Positions 23,838-34,860 of a DNA stretch of 64,000 bases are shown here, piece by piece. Position 1 is the first letter of the stretch. Every line of letters starts with the position of its first letter. Location: assembly GCA_019055375.1 (NCBI GenBank), contig JAHQIW010007160.1:1-64000 (forward strand), given 5' to 3'. The DNA comes from Parelaphostrongylus tenuis (lineage: Eukaryota; Nematoda; Chromadorea; Rhabditida; Metastrongylidae). Made by a program: the position numbers and the translations under genes. Under the pieces are notes generated by a model, which had not been told where the DNA came from, ran no database searches, and was given only the letters and a program-made list of their open reading frames with translations.

Positions 23838-23985
23838 AAATGATGATAGTATTAGTGATAGTGACGATGATAGTGATGGTGATAGTGATAGCGATAGTGA
23901 TAGTGACAGTAATATTGGCGGTGGTAGTAATGGTGATGGTGATAGTGATAATAGCTATAGTGATAGAGATAATGACAGCTTCCTA
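23838..23985. repeat. GATAGT-type tandem repeat, right block
   Basis: Runs of GATAGTGATAGTGA-like units continue directly from the palindrome, showing that the palindrome was inserted into, or duplicated within, this repeat. Confidence 0.75.
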
Positions 23986-24339
23986 GTAAGTGGTTGTTCA
24001 TGCCCAAGGCGCATTCTCCTCTGCGTTTGTTTGTGACTCTCAATTTTCACACAGTCTCAATCACCCACCGAGACGGTGGCGGCGGCGCCTGCTGCAAGAG
24101 AACGCAGACACAATGACAGTTTCGCAGAGAGACGCAGATACGCTCGCTAGAGAGTGCCGCGAACGCGAAGGCGCAACGCTCCCTGCCTATCGACGGTGGG
24201 CGCCAGACTTGTATGCTTCACACTCGATCAGATTTGTTTGCTGTTCTTTCGTTTCTGAATGACTTTTTTTTGGTCGTTATGCTGTTTTTTCAAAACTTTC
24301 TTTCCAGATCACTGAGTTTCTGTTGTAGCGTGATGTGCA

Positions 24340-24420
24340 GAACTTTTACAGGTGGGCTCGAACTCACATATTACCCTACTCGGGAACGAGTGCTCCAATC
24401 ATTGCACTACGAACGCCTAT
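24340..24420 (-). repeat. tRNA-like unit, decayed
   Basis: The minus strand shows AGGCGTTCGTAGTGCAATGA as a box A-like part, CCCGAGTAGGGTAATATG, and GAGTTCGAGCCCACC as a box B-like part, followed by TGTAAAAGTTCTGCACATCA. The tail is shared with the 24,599 element, so both come from one tRNA-derived family. Confidence 0.5.
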
Positions 24421-24598
24421 TTTGACATCTTTCTTTCTACACTGCAACGCATCTATCTTTCAGCAAGCAATCTGTCGGCGGTCTGGATAAGTAGACGGTA
24501 TCGACATAGAACCCAGTCATGCTGAGCGACATTGGGTATTAGCTGATCAAATAAAATTCTTTTTACTTAACTGTTTTTAGCTGTGGTGATGTTCTAAT

Positions 24599-24707
24599 AT
24601 ACCCCGTGATGTAAAGTGATGTGCACAACTTTTACATGAGGCAATACTCGAACACACATTTCCTTCTATCCGAGGGCGCGTGAACATCACTCTGCATCAC
24701 GGGGTAT
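24599..24707 (-). mobile_element. Small tRNA-like element with terminal inverted repeats
   Basis: Ends are ATACCCCGTGATG (24,599-24,611) and CATCACGGGGTAT (24,695-24,707), a perfect 13-bp inverted repeat that extends imperfectly to about 24 bp. The interior, read on the minus strand, has the CTCGGATAG…AATGTGTGTTCGAGTATTG block of the neighbouring tRNA-like units. At 109 bp it is MITE-sized. Confidence 0.6.
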
Positions 24708-25299
24708 ATCGTAGTATTGATGAACCGCTAAAAGCGGGTAATTATAAAGATTTCTTTTATATCAATGAGCTTCTTCAATGGTGAAACTGAAGTGGCGATA
24801 CTGAAACTATTTCGTATAGAACAAGTAATAGGACCACTTGAAGCTTAGCTTTGCAAATATTGACAAATGAGAGCCGGTGATGCTATGACGCCGAAAATTA
24901 GCTGAATGAGAAGACCGGTGTCTTAACGTTGGAAAAGAGTCGTTGGTGAATGGGTCTCATAGGAAGTAAAGCGCACCATAGATAGACCACTGATTCAGCT
25001 CCTCTCTCTCGAGACCATGTTATCACTGCACGACGTCATATGACAGCATTGGCGACATCACCATTTATGGAGCTGGTCATTTCCAACACATATGTGTTCA
25101 CTGGAACGAACCAAGTGATTCGAGGCACTCACGAAATGAGGGACGTGTGAGCTTGAGTCGTGTGTGAATTGTTGTGTGGTGAATGCGCGATAAATCCAAC
25201 TTTTCATCCTTATCAGGAGCTTTTTTCCAGCTGAATTTCGGCGCAGTTGGTATGTCTGATCAACTTAACTTATATTTTTTCTCCTCTCTTATGAGGTGC

Positions 25300-25435
25300 A
25301 ATTGCCTTTTCAGTGATTGCGTTGTAGCGTACAAAGAGTGTGTCGGAACACGAGTGGGTAATGCAACGGTTCGAGTATGGGTTCTCGGATAGGGTGAAAT
25401 GTGTGCTCGAGTCTTAAGTGACGCAAAAATTTTGC
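25300..25435 (+). repeat. tRNA-like unit, decayed
   Basis: The plus strand carries GATTGCGTTGTAGCG, then CTCGGATAGGGTGAAATGTG, TGCTCGAGTCTTAAGTGA and CGCAAAAATTTT, matching the order of the 24,599 unit. The acceptor stem is not preserved. Confidence 0.45.
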
Positions 25436-26439
25436 TTGTCACCCTACATCAATGAGCATATTTACAACATCGTAACAACGCTAAAAGTGGTTCAATTTGA
25501 AGGGAGCTTTGTTTTCTAGTGATCATACCGACTAGCACAATAATCTGTGATGGCAGAACGTGAGGATTACTGTTTTCAGTGGCTTGACAAACAACCGCAG
25601 CTCCCAGAAATAAGCAATCAAGTCATGTGAGTGACTCTAGACAAGACAGTTCAAGCGTGAGTTTCAATAACTTTCAACTACTTTCATTAATCTTATGGTC
25701 TAATCTTTTAATTCTGCTAATTCGAATAATAATTTATGTAGTTTTTAGATATAACACTTCGTTAGTTAATCTGCAGGTTTTTTGAAAAATTTTTCTTACG
25801 ACTTAATGTGGGATTTCCATGTTGGTGCTATTTAATCCTCGGATGAGGGCTGACAATTCATGTAACTTTAGACCAACCGATGTGAACTGTATACACTGTC
25901 TAAAAAGCAGAGCGCTTTAACGTAACGACTAACGCTAATTCCACTGATTTTAATCTCTTTGGTATGTTTATTTGCAAATAAAATAGACCGCTTCTGGTTC
26001 CTCGTATTTTTACTTCCATAAAATCAAACGTTTTGATTTTTACTTGTCGAAAATGTACCTCCATTACGTAGCTAGTTTCTTAGAATCTTTGTCTTTCACA
26101 TATAACACTTCTACAGTGGCTTTCGCTAGAGCTATTCGTCTTATTGCTATTGTTTACCTTCCAGCTCGTTCTTCACAACTGAAGTCCCTTTTTTAGCTGA
26201 TAATCTTGTAATGAGTGATGAGAAAGTTCAAGTTTTTATTGGCCACCAATATTGCCATCTATCGACAGCTTCACAGTGCATCATAAAATGTGATTGGTTA
26301 GCACAGCTTCACTATATTTAACCTTTATCATATCAAGGCGGAGCTTTAAAGTGAGTGTTTGTCTATCATGAGATAATCGTTGGCCATTGCAATTTCCTTG
26401 TCTTTTTCCGTCATCCGGTGACAAATGAGTTTTCAACCC
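25436..26439. other. Intergenic, nothing supported
   Basis: No exon with a recognisable domain, no RNA gene and no repeat that I can match elsewhere in the window. Confidence 0.35.
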
Positions 26440-27070
26440 TATTCGATGGCAAGGGATCAAAAAAGGAGTGCTAGTTATCATTTGAAAGCTCAAATCACTG
26501 GCTACAGCCTCACTTAGACGATTTCGAAAAGGCCTTTTTTGCCGTTGTTAGAGTGGAAAACCCTTATGTTTCACTCGCGCATATTTCTAGTAAGAAAAGG
26601 CTTTTCTTTGGACTACTAGTAATCATTCGATAGCTCAGTTTTGCTGATTCCAGAACCGTGCTTACTTCCTGGAGACACCGTTTCTCTGCAGTGCGACAGG
26701 AGTAATAATATGGAGTAACATACGCGAGAAAGTGGTCTTTGGTCAACTCACGAGCCGCTGATGTGAGGCAGCAAGGTGAGCTGACGCAATTATCGCTCGA
26801 TTTTCGAACATATGAACGTAGAAAAAATTCTCTTGATATCCGAATACCTTCGAGTCACCATTTGAAGCAGTTAGGACATCCTCGCCTCTTGAGTTCCATC
26901 AAAGCGTTTATAGTGATGACTGAAATATCAGTGTTCATGGCAAAAACAAAACTATCTAAAGTCTTTTTGTAGCAGCGTAGTAGGTTTTATCTGGAGTTTT
27001 TCTTCCGCAATGGAGAAGGAATTCCCAATTGAATAACAATAATCGCTTTTCCTTAAGACCGCATGTAAAA
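26440..27070. mobile_element. Second copy of the fold-back element of 1,905-2,880
   Basis: The blocks AGTTATCATTTGAAAGCTC, GGCTACAGCC, GAAAAGGCCTTTTTTGCCGTTG, CGCGCATATTTCT and GGTTTTATCTGGAGTTTTTC follow the same order as in the element at 1,905, with roughly the same spacing and heavy divergence. The right terminal inverted repeat seen in the first copy is not found here, so this copy looks truncated. Confidence 0.5.
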
Positions 27071-27397
27071 CTATCGATCATCGCCTCAGCATATCTTACA
27101 ACGTGACTGGACAGTTTGCGGAAGCTCAGTCGATGCAAATGCGGGAGCCCTTGATTTTTTTTTACACTATCGAATACAAGTTTTAAGCGATACAATGATC
27201 ACCTGTATGCTCGTCCCCTGTTGTCGAATGAATCCACTGGCAATTTTTTTTTCTTGAAAAAATAGAGCGACTGATTTATTGAGGAACGTAATAGAAGAAT
27301 GCGATTTTAACTTAGAGAGATTTATTCGTTACAACATAGGTAAATGATTAGCCGCAATCTAATTAGGAATCACTGTATTATTTCCTGATTATTGCAG

Positions 27398-28336
27398 ATG
27401 CTATCACGAATGCGAAATGCTCACCCATGGCAGCTGGGGGAGCCCTGGAATGCACGGACCGCGGCATGATTTTGTCAATCAGACATTGAATAAGGACCTA
27501 GCTCTTGATCAGCTAGTCCTGAGCTGGCCAAAGCATTAGCCGCATTAGAAGTATGGAACGCAAAAATGGTGAGTTTATTCTATGAAAGAGCTTACGAATC
27601 AATCCAACGTTATTTTTTGGCTTTAGTCTAAATGTGATAGCAAATGTTCGAGGTGTGGCTCGGATGCTTCAACATCTTCAGATTATTACATTGCTTTGAA
27701 AGGGATCATAAAAATAGTCGGGATAAAAGTATGACGATATACGTTTTACAGCCACAAGCAATCGACTGCGCAACCCTGCCCGCTAGGTGATTTTATCGCC
27801 TAGCGGCAAATGTAAACATTTCGACGTCATTTTCTGTATACATGTGAAGGTTTCCTCTGCAGCGATCTGACTGAACTGAAAAGCACCGTGCAACTGACGA
27901 GGGTGCAAGGCCGAAATACGTGTCTTGCACCGTCAATGCCATAGCAGACCTCATGAGAGGCACAAAATATGTTATTAGGTCATGTTCCATCACTCCTGTG
28001 AAAAAGAGATCCACTGAAATCAGGCAGCAAAGTCCTAAAACTACCTCAAGCTAGAATCTATCGAAATCATTTGATCTGTCGAAAATGCCGTCTTCGAAAA
28101 AATCATTCAAGATTACGACAAATTCGCAAGATGCCAAGACGTTAGTCTCCGGAATCACTCCAGCAGATAGGACAACGTGTATTTGCGCGAGCTGCACGCA
28201 GTCAACAACTCGTGTTCGAATTTTCGAAACGATGCTGATAAGCGATGCGATAAATAATGACTGTGAGAAGAGGGGAACAGCAGCACTGGCTGAAGCTGTA
28301 AAATCTTGGAAAGCCAGTGAGGCCTTCTCCACATAA
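27398..28336 (+). CDS. Exons of an unrecognised gene, possibly decayed
   Basis: Three exon-like blocks have fitting splice sites. Block 27,398-27,568 follows ATTGCAG and ends at GTGAGT; it reads CYHECEMLTHGSWGSPGMHG… in one frame and ELAKALAALEVWNAKM in another, so either a one-base frameshift lies near 27,510 or a second acceptor (ATCAG, 27,502) is used. Block 27,627-27,728 (34 codons, phase 0) has a CDSKCSRCGS cysteine cluster, perhaps metal-binding. Block 28,055-28,336 (phase 0, TAA) contains PADRTTCICASCTQSTTRVR and AALAEAVKSWKAS. The helical ALAALEVWN and ALAEAVKSW stretches resemble each other. The intron 27,729-28,054 holds a hammerhead element. Function unknown; the conflict in the first block may mean a pseudogene. 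Confidence 0.45.
27790..28025 (+). mobile_element. Penelope-type hammerhead element remnant
   Basis: After the ribozyme (27,888-27,930) comes CCATAGCAGACCTCATGAGAG-like text that aligns with the tail of the 48,461 element (TTACCAGACCACATGCCATG…GGCTCAAATAAT). The same ribozyme-plus-tail order recurs at 47,844, 48,758 and 62,367, so these are one family. No reverse transcriptase is present. It lies in an intron of the unrecognised gene; its ends are approximate. Confidence 0.5.
27888..27930 (+). ncRNA. Hammerhead ribozyme with short palindromic stem III
   Basis: Stem I is GTGCAA (27,888-27,893) with TTGCAC (27,925-27,930), all Watson-Crick. The core CTGACGA is at 27,894-27,900 and GAAA at 27,913-27,916. 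Stem II starts GG and ends CC around a loop of about 8 nt, so it is short. Stem III is the self-complementary ATACGTGT (27,916-27,923, one G-U), followed by C17, so the site GTC predicts cleavage after C27924. A stem III without a loop is the form known from Penelope-associated hammerheads, which cleave as dimers. Confidence 0.72.
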
Positions 28337-28689
28337 TCGTTTGCAATTCTCAGTTTACTCGACCACTTCGTGTTTGCCCCAAAGTCGAGGTTTCCGCCAA
28401 CTTTCTCAAAGCACCGCAGCCAGCTTTCATTTTTTTTTCGCGAAATCACTACTTTTCTCGAATTGTGCAAACCTCCAACGTCCTAGTGTTTTCACAGAAT
28501 ATTTATCTCCAATAACGCAAAGCTCCACCTAGAGCTTAGTTACCCAAGTTTGAGGCTGCCTTTTTACGTGGTTTCTATTCTTCTGTATTTACTGATAAAT
28601 TAATCCGCATTGCAAGCGTATAAAGCACAACTCAACGAACGATTCTTTCAACCCCAGTTCATCTGATACTTTAACGAATACAATTTTAG

Positions 28690-28763
28690 TGAATTAGCCG
28701 GGAATTGAACACAGGTCGCCCCCTTGGCGGGCGAGCATTCTACCACTACTTCGTTACCCGGTA
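28690..28763 (-). repeat. tRNA-Gly-like pseudogene
   Basis: The minus strand has AGTGGTAGAATGCTCGCC, the D-arm and anticodon region typical of tRNA-Gly with GCC in anticodon position, and GTTCAATTCCCGG as a box B-like part. The acceptor strands do not pair and position 33 is not U, so it is a pseudogene or a tRNA-derived repeat. Confidence 0.55.
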
Positions 28764-28839
28764 TCAAAAGGAAGGACGCAATATTCAATGAACAGAGAAC
28801 CGTTTTTCTATTCTTCTTGATTGATTGCTTTTGTGTCAG

Positions 28840-29024
28840 ATAACGAAGACAAACTGACTATGTCGACGGATTCAACAAATGCTGCTGTTGTCAAGCTGGC
28901 TACGAATGATGGAGCGAATTTAGAAGCTCCAGTAGATGTGCTACGTCTGTCAAGGGCGATCAACAGCATGCTTCAGGATCTGGGTATAGAAAATGAGTCA
29001 AATGATCAATCACTTCGGCCATGA
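28840..29024 (+). CDS. Terminal exon of an unrecognised gene
   Basis: Follows the acceptor TTTTGTGTCAG (28,829-28,839) and runs to TGA. The translation is acidic and helical, with NEDKLTMSTDSTNAA, then LEAPVDVLRLSRAINSMLQD and GIENESNDQSLRP. It needs one base from the previous exon. A phase-1 donor (GTGAGAAG) inside the block ending at 28,336 would fit, which would make it an alternative last exon of that gene; this is inference. Confidence 0.45.
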
Positions 29025-29202
29025 ATTGAAGGTGTTAATCAAGTTTTCCATAATGATATGATTCTTATTTCGTTTATTCAAGTCAATATTTCGTTAATTC
29101 AGGCACCCTAACTCCTTTCACAATTTTGTTATTATCCCATTAATAAGATGCAGTTTCAGCACGACTAGAATTTGTTAGTCGTTTACTTGCGACTGTGTGC
29201 AG

Positions 29203-29818
29203 ATTTGATAAATTACTCATCTATGATAATGCAATTGCATTACATTTTAGCTACATTTTTTGTCATGAGATGATTTTAATTGTAGATTAATCAGACGTGC
29301 CTTTCACCCTATTGTTTCCCAAAGTTTTATTTCCCTTCGTATTTTGTGCTTGTTGTTTTTGTTCTAGATCATTTGTAAAGTTTTTTTTCTTTTTTTATGG
29401 CACCTTGACACACAAAATTAATGTCATAGTCTTGGTAGTTCTGCTTGGACTTTACACTGAGTAATAGCTATGGTTAGTCATCATTGAACATTGATCTGCC
29501 AGTTGAGCAAATTTGATGAAATTACGCATCTGTGATAATGCAACTGTATTACATTTTAGCTACCTTTTTTGTCATGAGATGATTTTAATTGTAAGTACTC
29601 ACAGGTGATTTTCACCTTTTTGTTCCCCGAAGTTTTATTTCCCTTCATGTTTTGTGCTTGTTCTTTCTGTTCTAAATCATTTGTAAAGCTTTTTTCTGGT
29701 TCTATAGCACCTTGACAAACAAAATTAATGTTTTAGCCTTGGTAGTTCTGTTTTGGACTTTAAACTGAGTAATAGCTATGGTGAGCCATCAATAAAGATC
29801 AATCTGCCAGTTGAGCAA
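29203..29818. repeat. Two tandem copies of a 308-bp unit
   Basis: ATTTGATGAAATTACGCATC-type starts lie at 29,203 and 29,511, and the phrase begins a third time at 29,819, giving a 308-bp period. Shared landmarks are TGTCATGAGATGATTTTAAT, TTTATTTCCCTTC and GGACTTTA(C/A)ACTGAGTAAT. It sits downstream of the last unrecognised exon and may lie in its 3' UTR; the second copy has AATAAA near 29,790. Confidence 0.8.
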
Positions 29819-29829
29819 ATTTGACTCAT

Positions 29830-32739
29830 ATTAGATTTTTTTGTTCAAACATCTGCAATTGATCCATAAGGAAGCATAGCATTTGAAAAATAAGGTTTTA
29901 GCAGCAATCATCAGAATACGCAGTCATTCTCCAAAACAGATCAATGGATAAGAATGAAAGTACTTGGTTGCATGAGTGAGTTTGATGGAGCCGAAGTGTA
30001 TATGAAAGTTGATGGTATGATCCACTATATACGTTGGTCGTATACTAACATCGGTGCTGGATGAACTGAATAGCGGGGCATTGTCGAGATCTAATGCAGT
30101 TGCTGTTGAATTATTCTAATCCGGACAACGGGTGAATTATGCTTGTGAAGACACACCCTTTGCTTGTAGAGCAAAGTACAAAAATTTGCTGTAAATATGT
30201 TAGCTACCGTTCTACAAAAGACATCGATACGGTCGTTTGAACAAGAAGTCGGTGTTTTTTTCGTTGAACCTGGGGATGGCTTAGCTACTTATGTTGCATT
30301 TTCATCAGGATTGAAGGAAGAGTAGCCGCATTCTGTCTACATTTAATCTGGAAACAGAGCGCGAAACTCCCTCAGTTGGTTAAGCTTAATGTTTAGTGGT
30401 AAACATAAAACTTTCGCAGAATTCGCTGCAGCATCATTTTATTGCTTACCGCTCTCCATCACTAAAAACTAAAATTTTGTAGAAATGGTATAAAGTGACA
30501 GATGAGTGTGTTCAGTACATATGATAACAAAAAAAACTTTACTACTTTTCCTGGTGACGGTAAGAGCGTTCACCAAAATATTGTTCTGTTATTTATACAC
30601 ACCTACTAGTCGATCCATCTTCTTTTCCTAACAAAACTCTCACTTGAGTAGGCTGAGCTTATTCTCCAATTTTTTCTATAATTTTTGCCTCTGATAGAAC
30701 CACTCATCTCGCTTATGTGATCATGCGGATAATCACGCAGCTACGTAGCCCGTCCATGAATTGTAAATTAGTAGATTAGGTAAGGAAATAGAGCGTGCAT
30801 GTATCATATGCACACAGAAACTCAAGGGATAGGCCTCCTTTCCTTTCTAAGCCGTATTGACTTATATCTTCCACGTGCTTGTTGATAAAAACATGAGTGG
30901 TTGTGTCCAAGCTCACGTGGCTATAGTATACACCACACAATAATAACAATACCTAATATCAGTACACCAATACGGTAGGGCAACGAATCTCGTTATAGAA
31001 GTTTGATATTATAACATCCGAAATATAACCATATGACAAGCGTGGTCCACATATATATCATTAATAAGCAACTCAGTCAACCTTTTGCATAGTACCTTGG
31101 CCAAATTTCAATCTCAAGGATTCAAGTTGCACGAAAGCATTCTGCGACAAGCAGAGTTTATAACCTCTATTTCAAGATTCTTGGGCTATATTATTTGATT
31201 ATTTCGTCAGCATCTGCATAGAAGAGACACAGCTATGGGCGCACATGTGAGCGTGTTTACGAATGTACAAAAGCATATGCCAAATCGGCGCAACGTTCGA
31301 GCACAGTTCATTCCCTGCATCCACATTTATCTTGGTTGAGAGCGAGATCGTTGTTCTTTCGCGATCCATTCACTCGTTGAACTTCAACCTTTGCATTGCA
31401 TTAATATTATCAATTATCTTCTGATAAGTAATGAGATGCTCACGGTGAATCGCTTTTCTACGTATATCACTCCATTTCGCAGTTTACAAAGTAGGAGAAT
31501 GCTCAAAAATAGCTCAAGAAACTAGAAAAAAAGTTCTAAGGAGTTGTAATACCGTAGCTACAGATTTATAGTGTGTGCACGGTACGAAATGATACAGCTA
31601 TCTAGCATCGGGGGCTTCGTTAAGCAATCTAGCGGCCAGCAGGTCGGAGATCCATCTGTGCTGTTAAGTCTCCGCTTGGAACCGTAGAGCCCACACTAGT
31701 TGCGGTGTTTAGTATTTTCACTAGATCAAAAACGAAATTTAGTAGCAAGCAATATAAAACTTCGTTACCTTGCCCCTAATTTAAACATTGGCTTCGTGAA
31801 GAAGTCCACGCTCACAGTCATCGATAACCTTGAGTAAGAGTGACCTTTCCGTAGGTTGAGAGCAAATTTTGATAAGCATTCGAAAGCTTGAGTAAAGTAG
31901 GACTACTATACACATACAACAGGAAGCTGGAAGAAATTGTGAATAAGCACAACACTGATATTCAAAGGATGAGAACATGACGATGACGATAAACCACATA
32001 AATCATGGATAAAAGAATTGCTATCTAAAAATTTTAGTTTTATTTATGAGTTTAAGAGAAAACACTCCATACTCAAGATTTTTGACGTATTCGTAACTTT
32101 CAGCGATTTCAGTTGGCTCCTCTGGTGTGCTAACATGATTCTTTTCTTCTTCTAACTTGAGAGTTTAAGCCTCACCCTCAATGAAAGTAATTTTTAACAA
32201 AATTATTCTCAAAAAAATCCATTCCATGATATCCTAACATTTGCTGATGACAACGCGCTGTTAGATCCTCATATAACCAAATGAAATCTTAAATTTTAAT
32301 TTCATAGCGCGCGTGGAGCCTGGCACGGCAACACATGGATATTATATGAAACACGCGGTTTCCAACGGACTAAGTAAACGTTACTAAAGTGCAGATTTAT
32401 ACTAGCATTGAATTTATTTTTATGTTCTATTTTTATTTTAGATTTAAACTCTTTTAACCCAGTGAAATTCTGATTAGCGACATGAACCTCTGGCATGTAT
32501 CATAGTTTCACACCGGGAAATTATTTGAAACGATCTATGACACTGTGGAAAATATCTTTATTGAGCCTGCTACAGAAATGTGAGGATACAATACATATCA
32601 TATCACTAAGCACAGACTACCAATAAAAAGTACACTAAGGATAAAGGGATCACAGGACAATGATTTCGGCGTTGATCAAAAATCAATGAGGGATGTGTCA
32701 TGTATTCGTCCTCAATCTTTAACTTCTTTTAAGATGATG
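29830..32739. other. Long intergenic stretch, nothing supported
   Basis: AT-rich, only short chance frames on both strands, and no repeat that I can match to others in the window. Confidence 0.35.
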
Positions 32740-32945
32740 TGAATGCATATCTGGCCCTTACAATGACTCGCAGTGGCCTCCTGCAGAGACGAGTCAGTGC
32801 TGCTTATGCTCCTAAACGAGTCTGGGGCAATTCTGGTACCAATCTGCCGACCGTGGAGGGATGGATGGCCTGGTCAGACAGGAGCTATTGACCTCATGTG
32901 CAATGCAGAGCACCTCTAACCACTACGCCACATATGCTCTTTCAC
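32740..32945 (-). mobile_element. tRNA-derived SINE, family A copy
   Basis: The minus strand starts with a tRNA-like head: GTGGCGTAGTGGTTAGAGGTGC (box A) and a weak box B (AGGTCAATAGCTCC). It ends in GGCC(A/T)C-TGCGAGTCATTGTAAGG. The same layout recurs at 42,604-42,830 and, without the head, at 51,861-52,020. Confidence 0.65.
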
Positions 32946-34604
32946 TAAGAATACCAGTACAATATTATACCGTCGAAAAAATAAGTGAACATAAATTACC
33001 CTAAGATAGTGACTCAGTGACAAAAAGTCAGTCAAGCAATGCGAAAACTGCACTAATCTTATATAAATTCAGAAATCGATTGGCCAATTGATAGCGAAGT
33101 AAGCAGGTGTGTATCATACTTTCAGGTGTTTAATGTAATAAAATCATTGTTCACTATTCTGCATCACTTGGCGAATCATATGATAATCCACATATGATAT
33201 AGTATGCATATAAGTATGGCAATGAGAAATAAGTTATCAACGATCAGCTTAACGAGCATAAGGTTCACATAAGTTTGAAGATATACCAGGACGTGCACAA
33301 AATTCACTACCATTCATAACGTTTATACCATTTGACTGTGGAGTAGAGCGATGTCAGAAAACAACGAGCTAAAAATGATGGAAAGTGATAAATTCAGCAC
33401 TCAAACAATGCTTAGTCATTTTCGAGAAAATGAGAGCTCAACCTCAAAGTTGAAAAAATAAAGTTGAAAAGTTGTTTATACTCGCCAATCAAATCCATTC
33501 GGTGATGCGTTATTGATGCTTGTAAATGAGTACGAAGAAAAATGCAGTTAGGTAAATGAGTACTGATGGACGAAAAGAACAATGGAGTGGACTCCGATAG
33601 TATACAAGCGTCCACTTGGATTACAACCCAAACAATGGGTGGACATGTTTTCCGCCAACGTCAACCATCTGCAGCGCAAATGGCATTGAGTTTGTAATCA
33701 AGGGATAACCCTCGCCTACATCGTTATGTTCAAAACAGATTACCATCATGAACGACAAGTGCGCGAGAGAGAAAGGAATTGAAACTTAGCGGCGCTCACT
33801 CTACAAGTGAAGACGGGGGTCTATGACTAAACGAGCAATTAAATGGTGACTGACAGCAATACTGCTTGAAATAGATGTGCTACAAATTCTTAAGAATGCT
33901 AGGCAAAGTAATTGCAGATAATGAATGGGGTGCTCAAAATGGACCAAAGGCTATTTTTTACTCGTTACAATCCTTATCAAAGTATAGTTGTCGATTTGTT
34001 TGAGGCACCCTCTTAGCAGATGAGAATTCTGAGTAGTGCAACGGCAAGGAAGCTATTGAAATCTCTAAGCCTAATAAATGGAAGGACTAAAATAATGATA
34101 TGGTCCGATAACGTATGCTGGTGACATCTGAATGACCGATATTGAAGAAATAAAGATTTCTGGCAGGCACATGTCTACAAGTTCATAAGCATATAAGTGG
34201 CTTGATGAATCCCGACATATGCGCTAATTGTTCAACTCCATAAACCCGCGACAGACGAATTTGTTTGGCTGCAGGTGGAATGGCGTCTAATTCTAAGTTA
34301 CTTACGCAATTGATGGTTTTCAAATAATAAACAATAACTTTCCTCTAGCTAAACTGGATAGATTAATAATATAGAAGCGAAATCATAGAAGTAAACTCGA
34401 ATTATTGCACTGAAGACTATTTTATACATAATGTTATAGCTCCACACTTAGCTGGATTGCTGTCAGCACTTTAAACTGTTTGCAGTTGATGTTCCTGTTC
34501 ATTGTTTCTGATACTCGCTCATCCGATACAACAATCATAATTCCTAGTTGTAATCCGTTTGAAATAACAGTTCAAAATTATTGCACGACCCATCATCACA
34601 GTTT
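32946..34604. other. Intergenic, nothing supported
   Basis: No exon with a recognisable domain and no RNA gene. Short frames on both strands are judged chance. Confidence 0.35.
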
Positions 34605-34860
34605 TTATTGTGCGGATCCCAGTACTTCTATCATTCGATTCTTCTCCTTTTTGTATGACGTAGAATAGTGCTGAAGCACGTCTGTTTGAAATCCTGAGAA
34701 TAGCCTGGCCGTGGTGTACCACAGAGGGTTCTTATTAACTGCCGAAGAGTGGGGAAAAGGGGGCGGGGGGAGGGTGGGAGAGGGGAGTAGTGAAGACCAA
34801 CTCCACTCGGCGCTGCGAGCATTACAAGCGCTAGGCCACGGCGCCCCTAACAATCAGTTA
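34605..34860 (-). mobile_element. tRNA-derived SINE, family B copy
   Basis: Read on the minus strand, GGGGCGCCGTGGCCTAGCGC forms the tRNA-like head (box A), then a purine/G-rich part (complement of the GGGGGCGGGGGG tract near 34,760), and the element ends in AGAAGTACTGGGATCCGCAC. This is one of the better kept copies with that at 58,164. Confidence 0.7.

Noticed and set aside
28051..28470. 139-codon minus-strand open frame
   Set aside because: Antisense to the exon-like block 28,055-28,336, which has phase-matched splice sites and more natural protein text.
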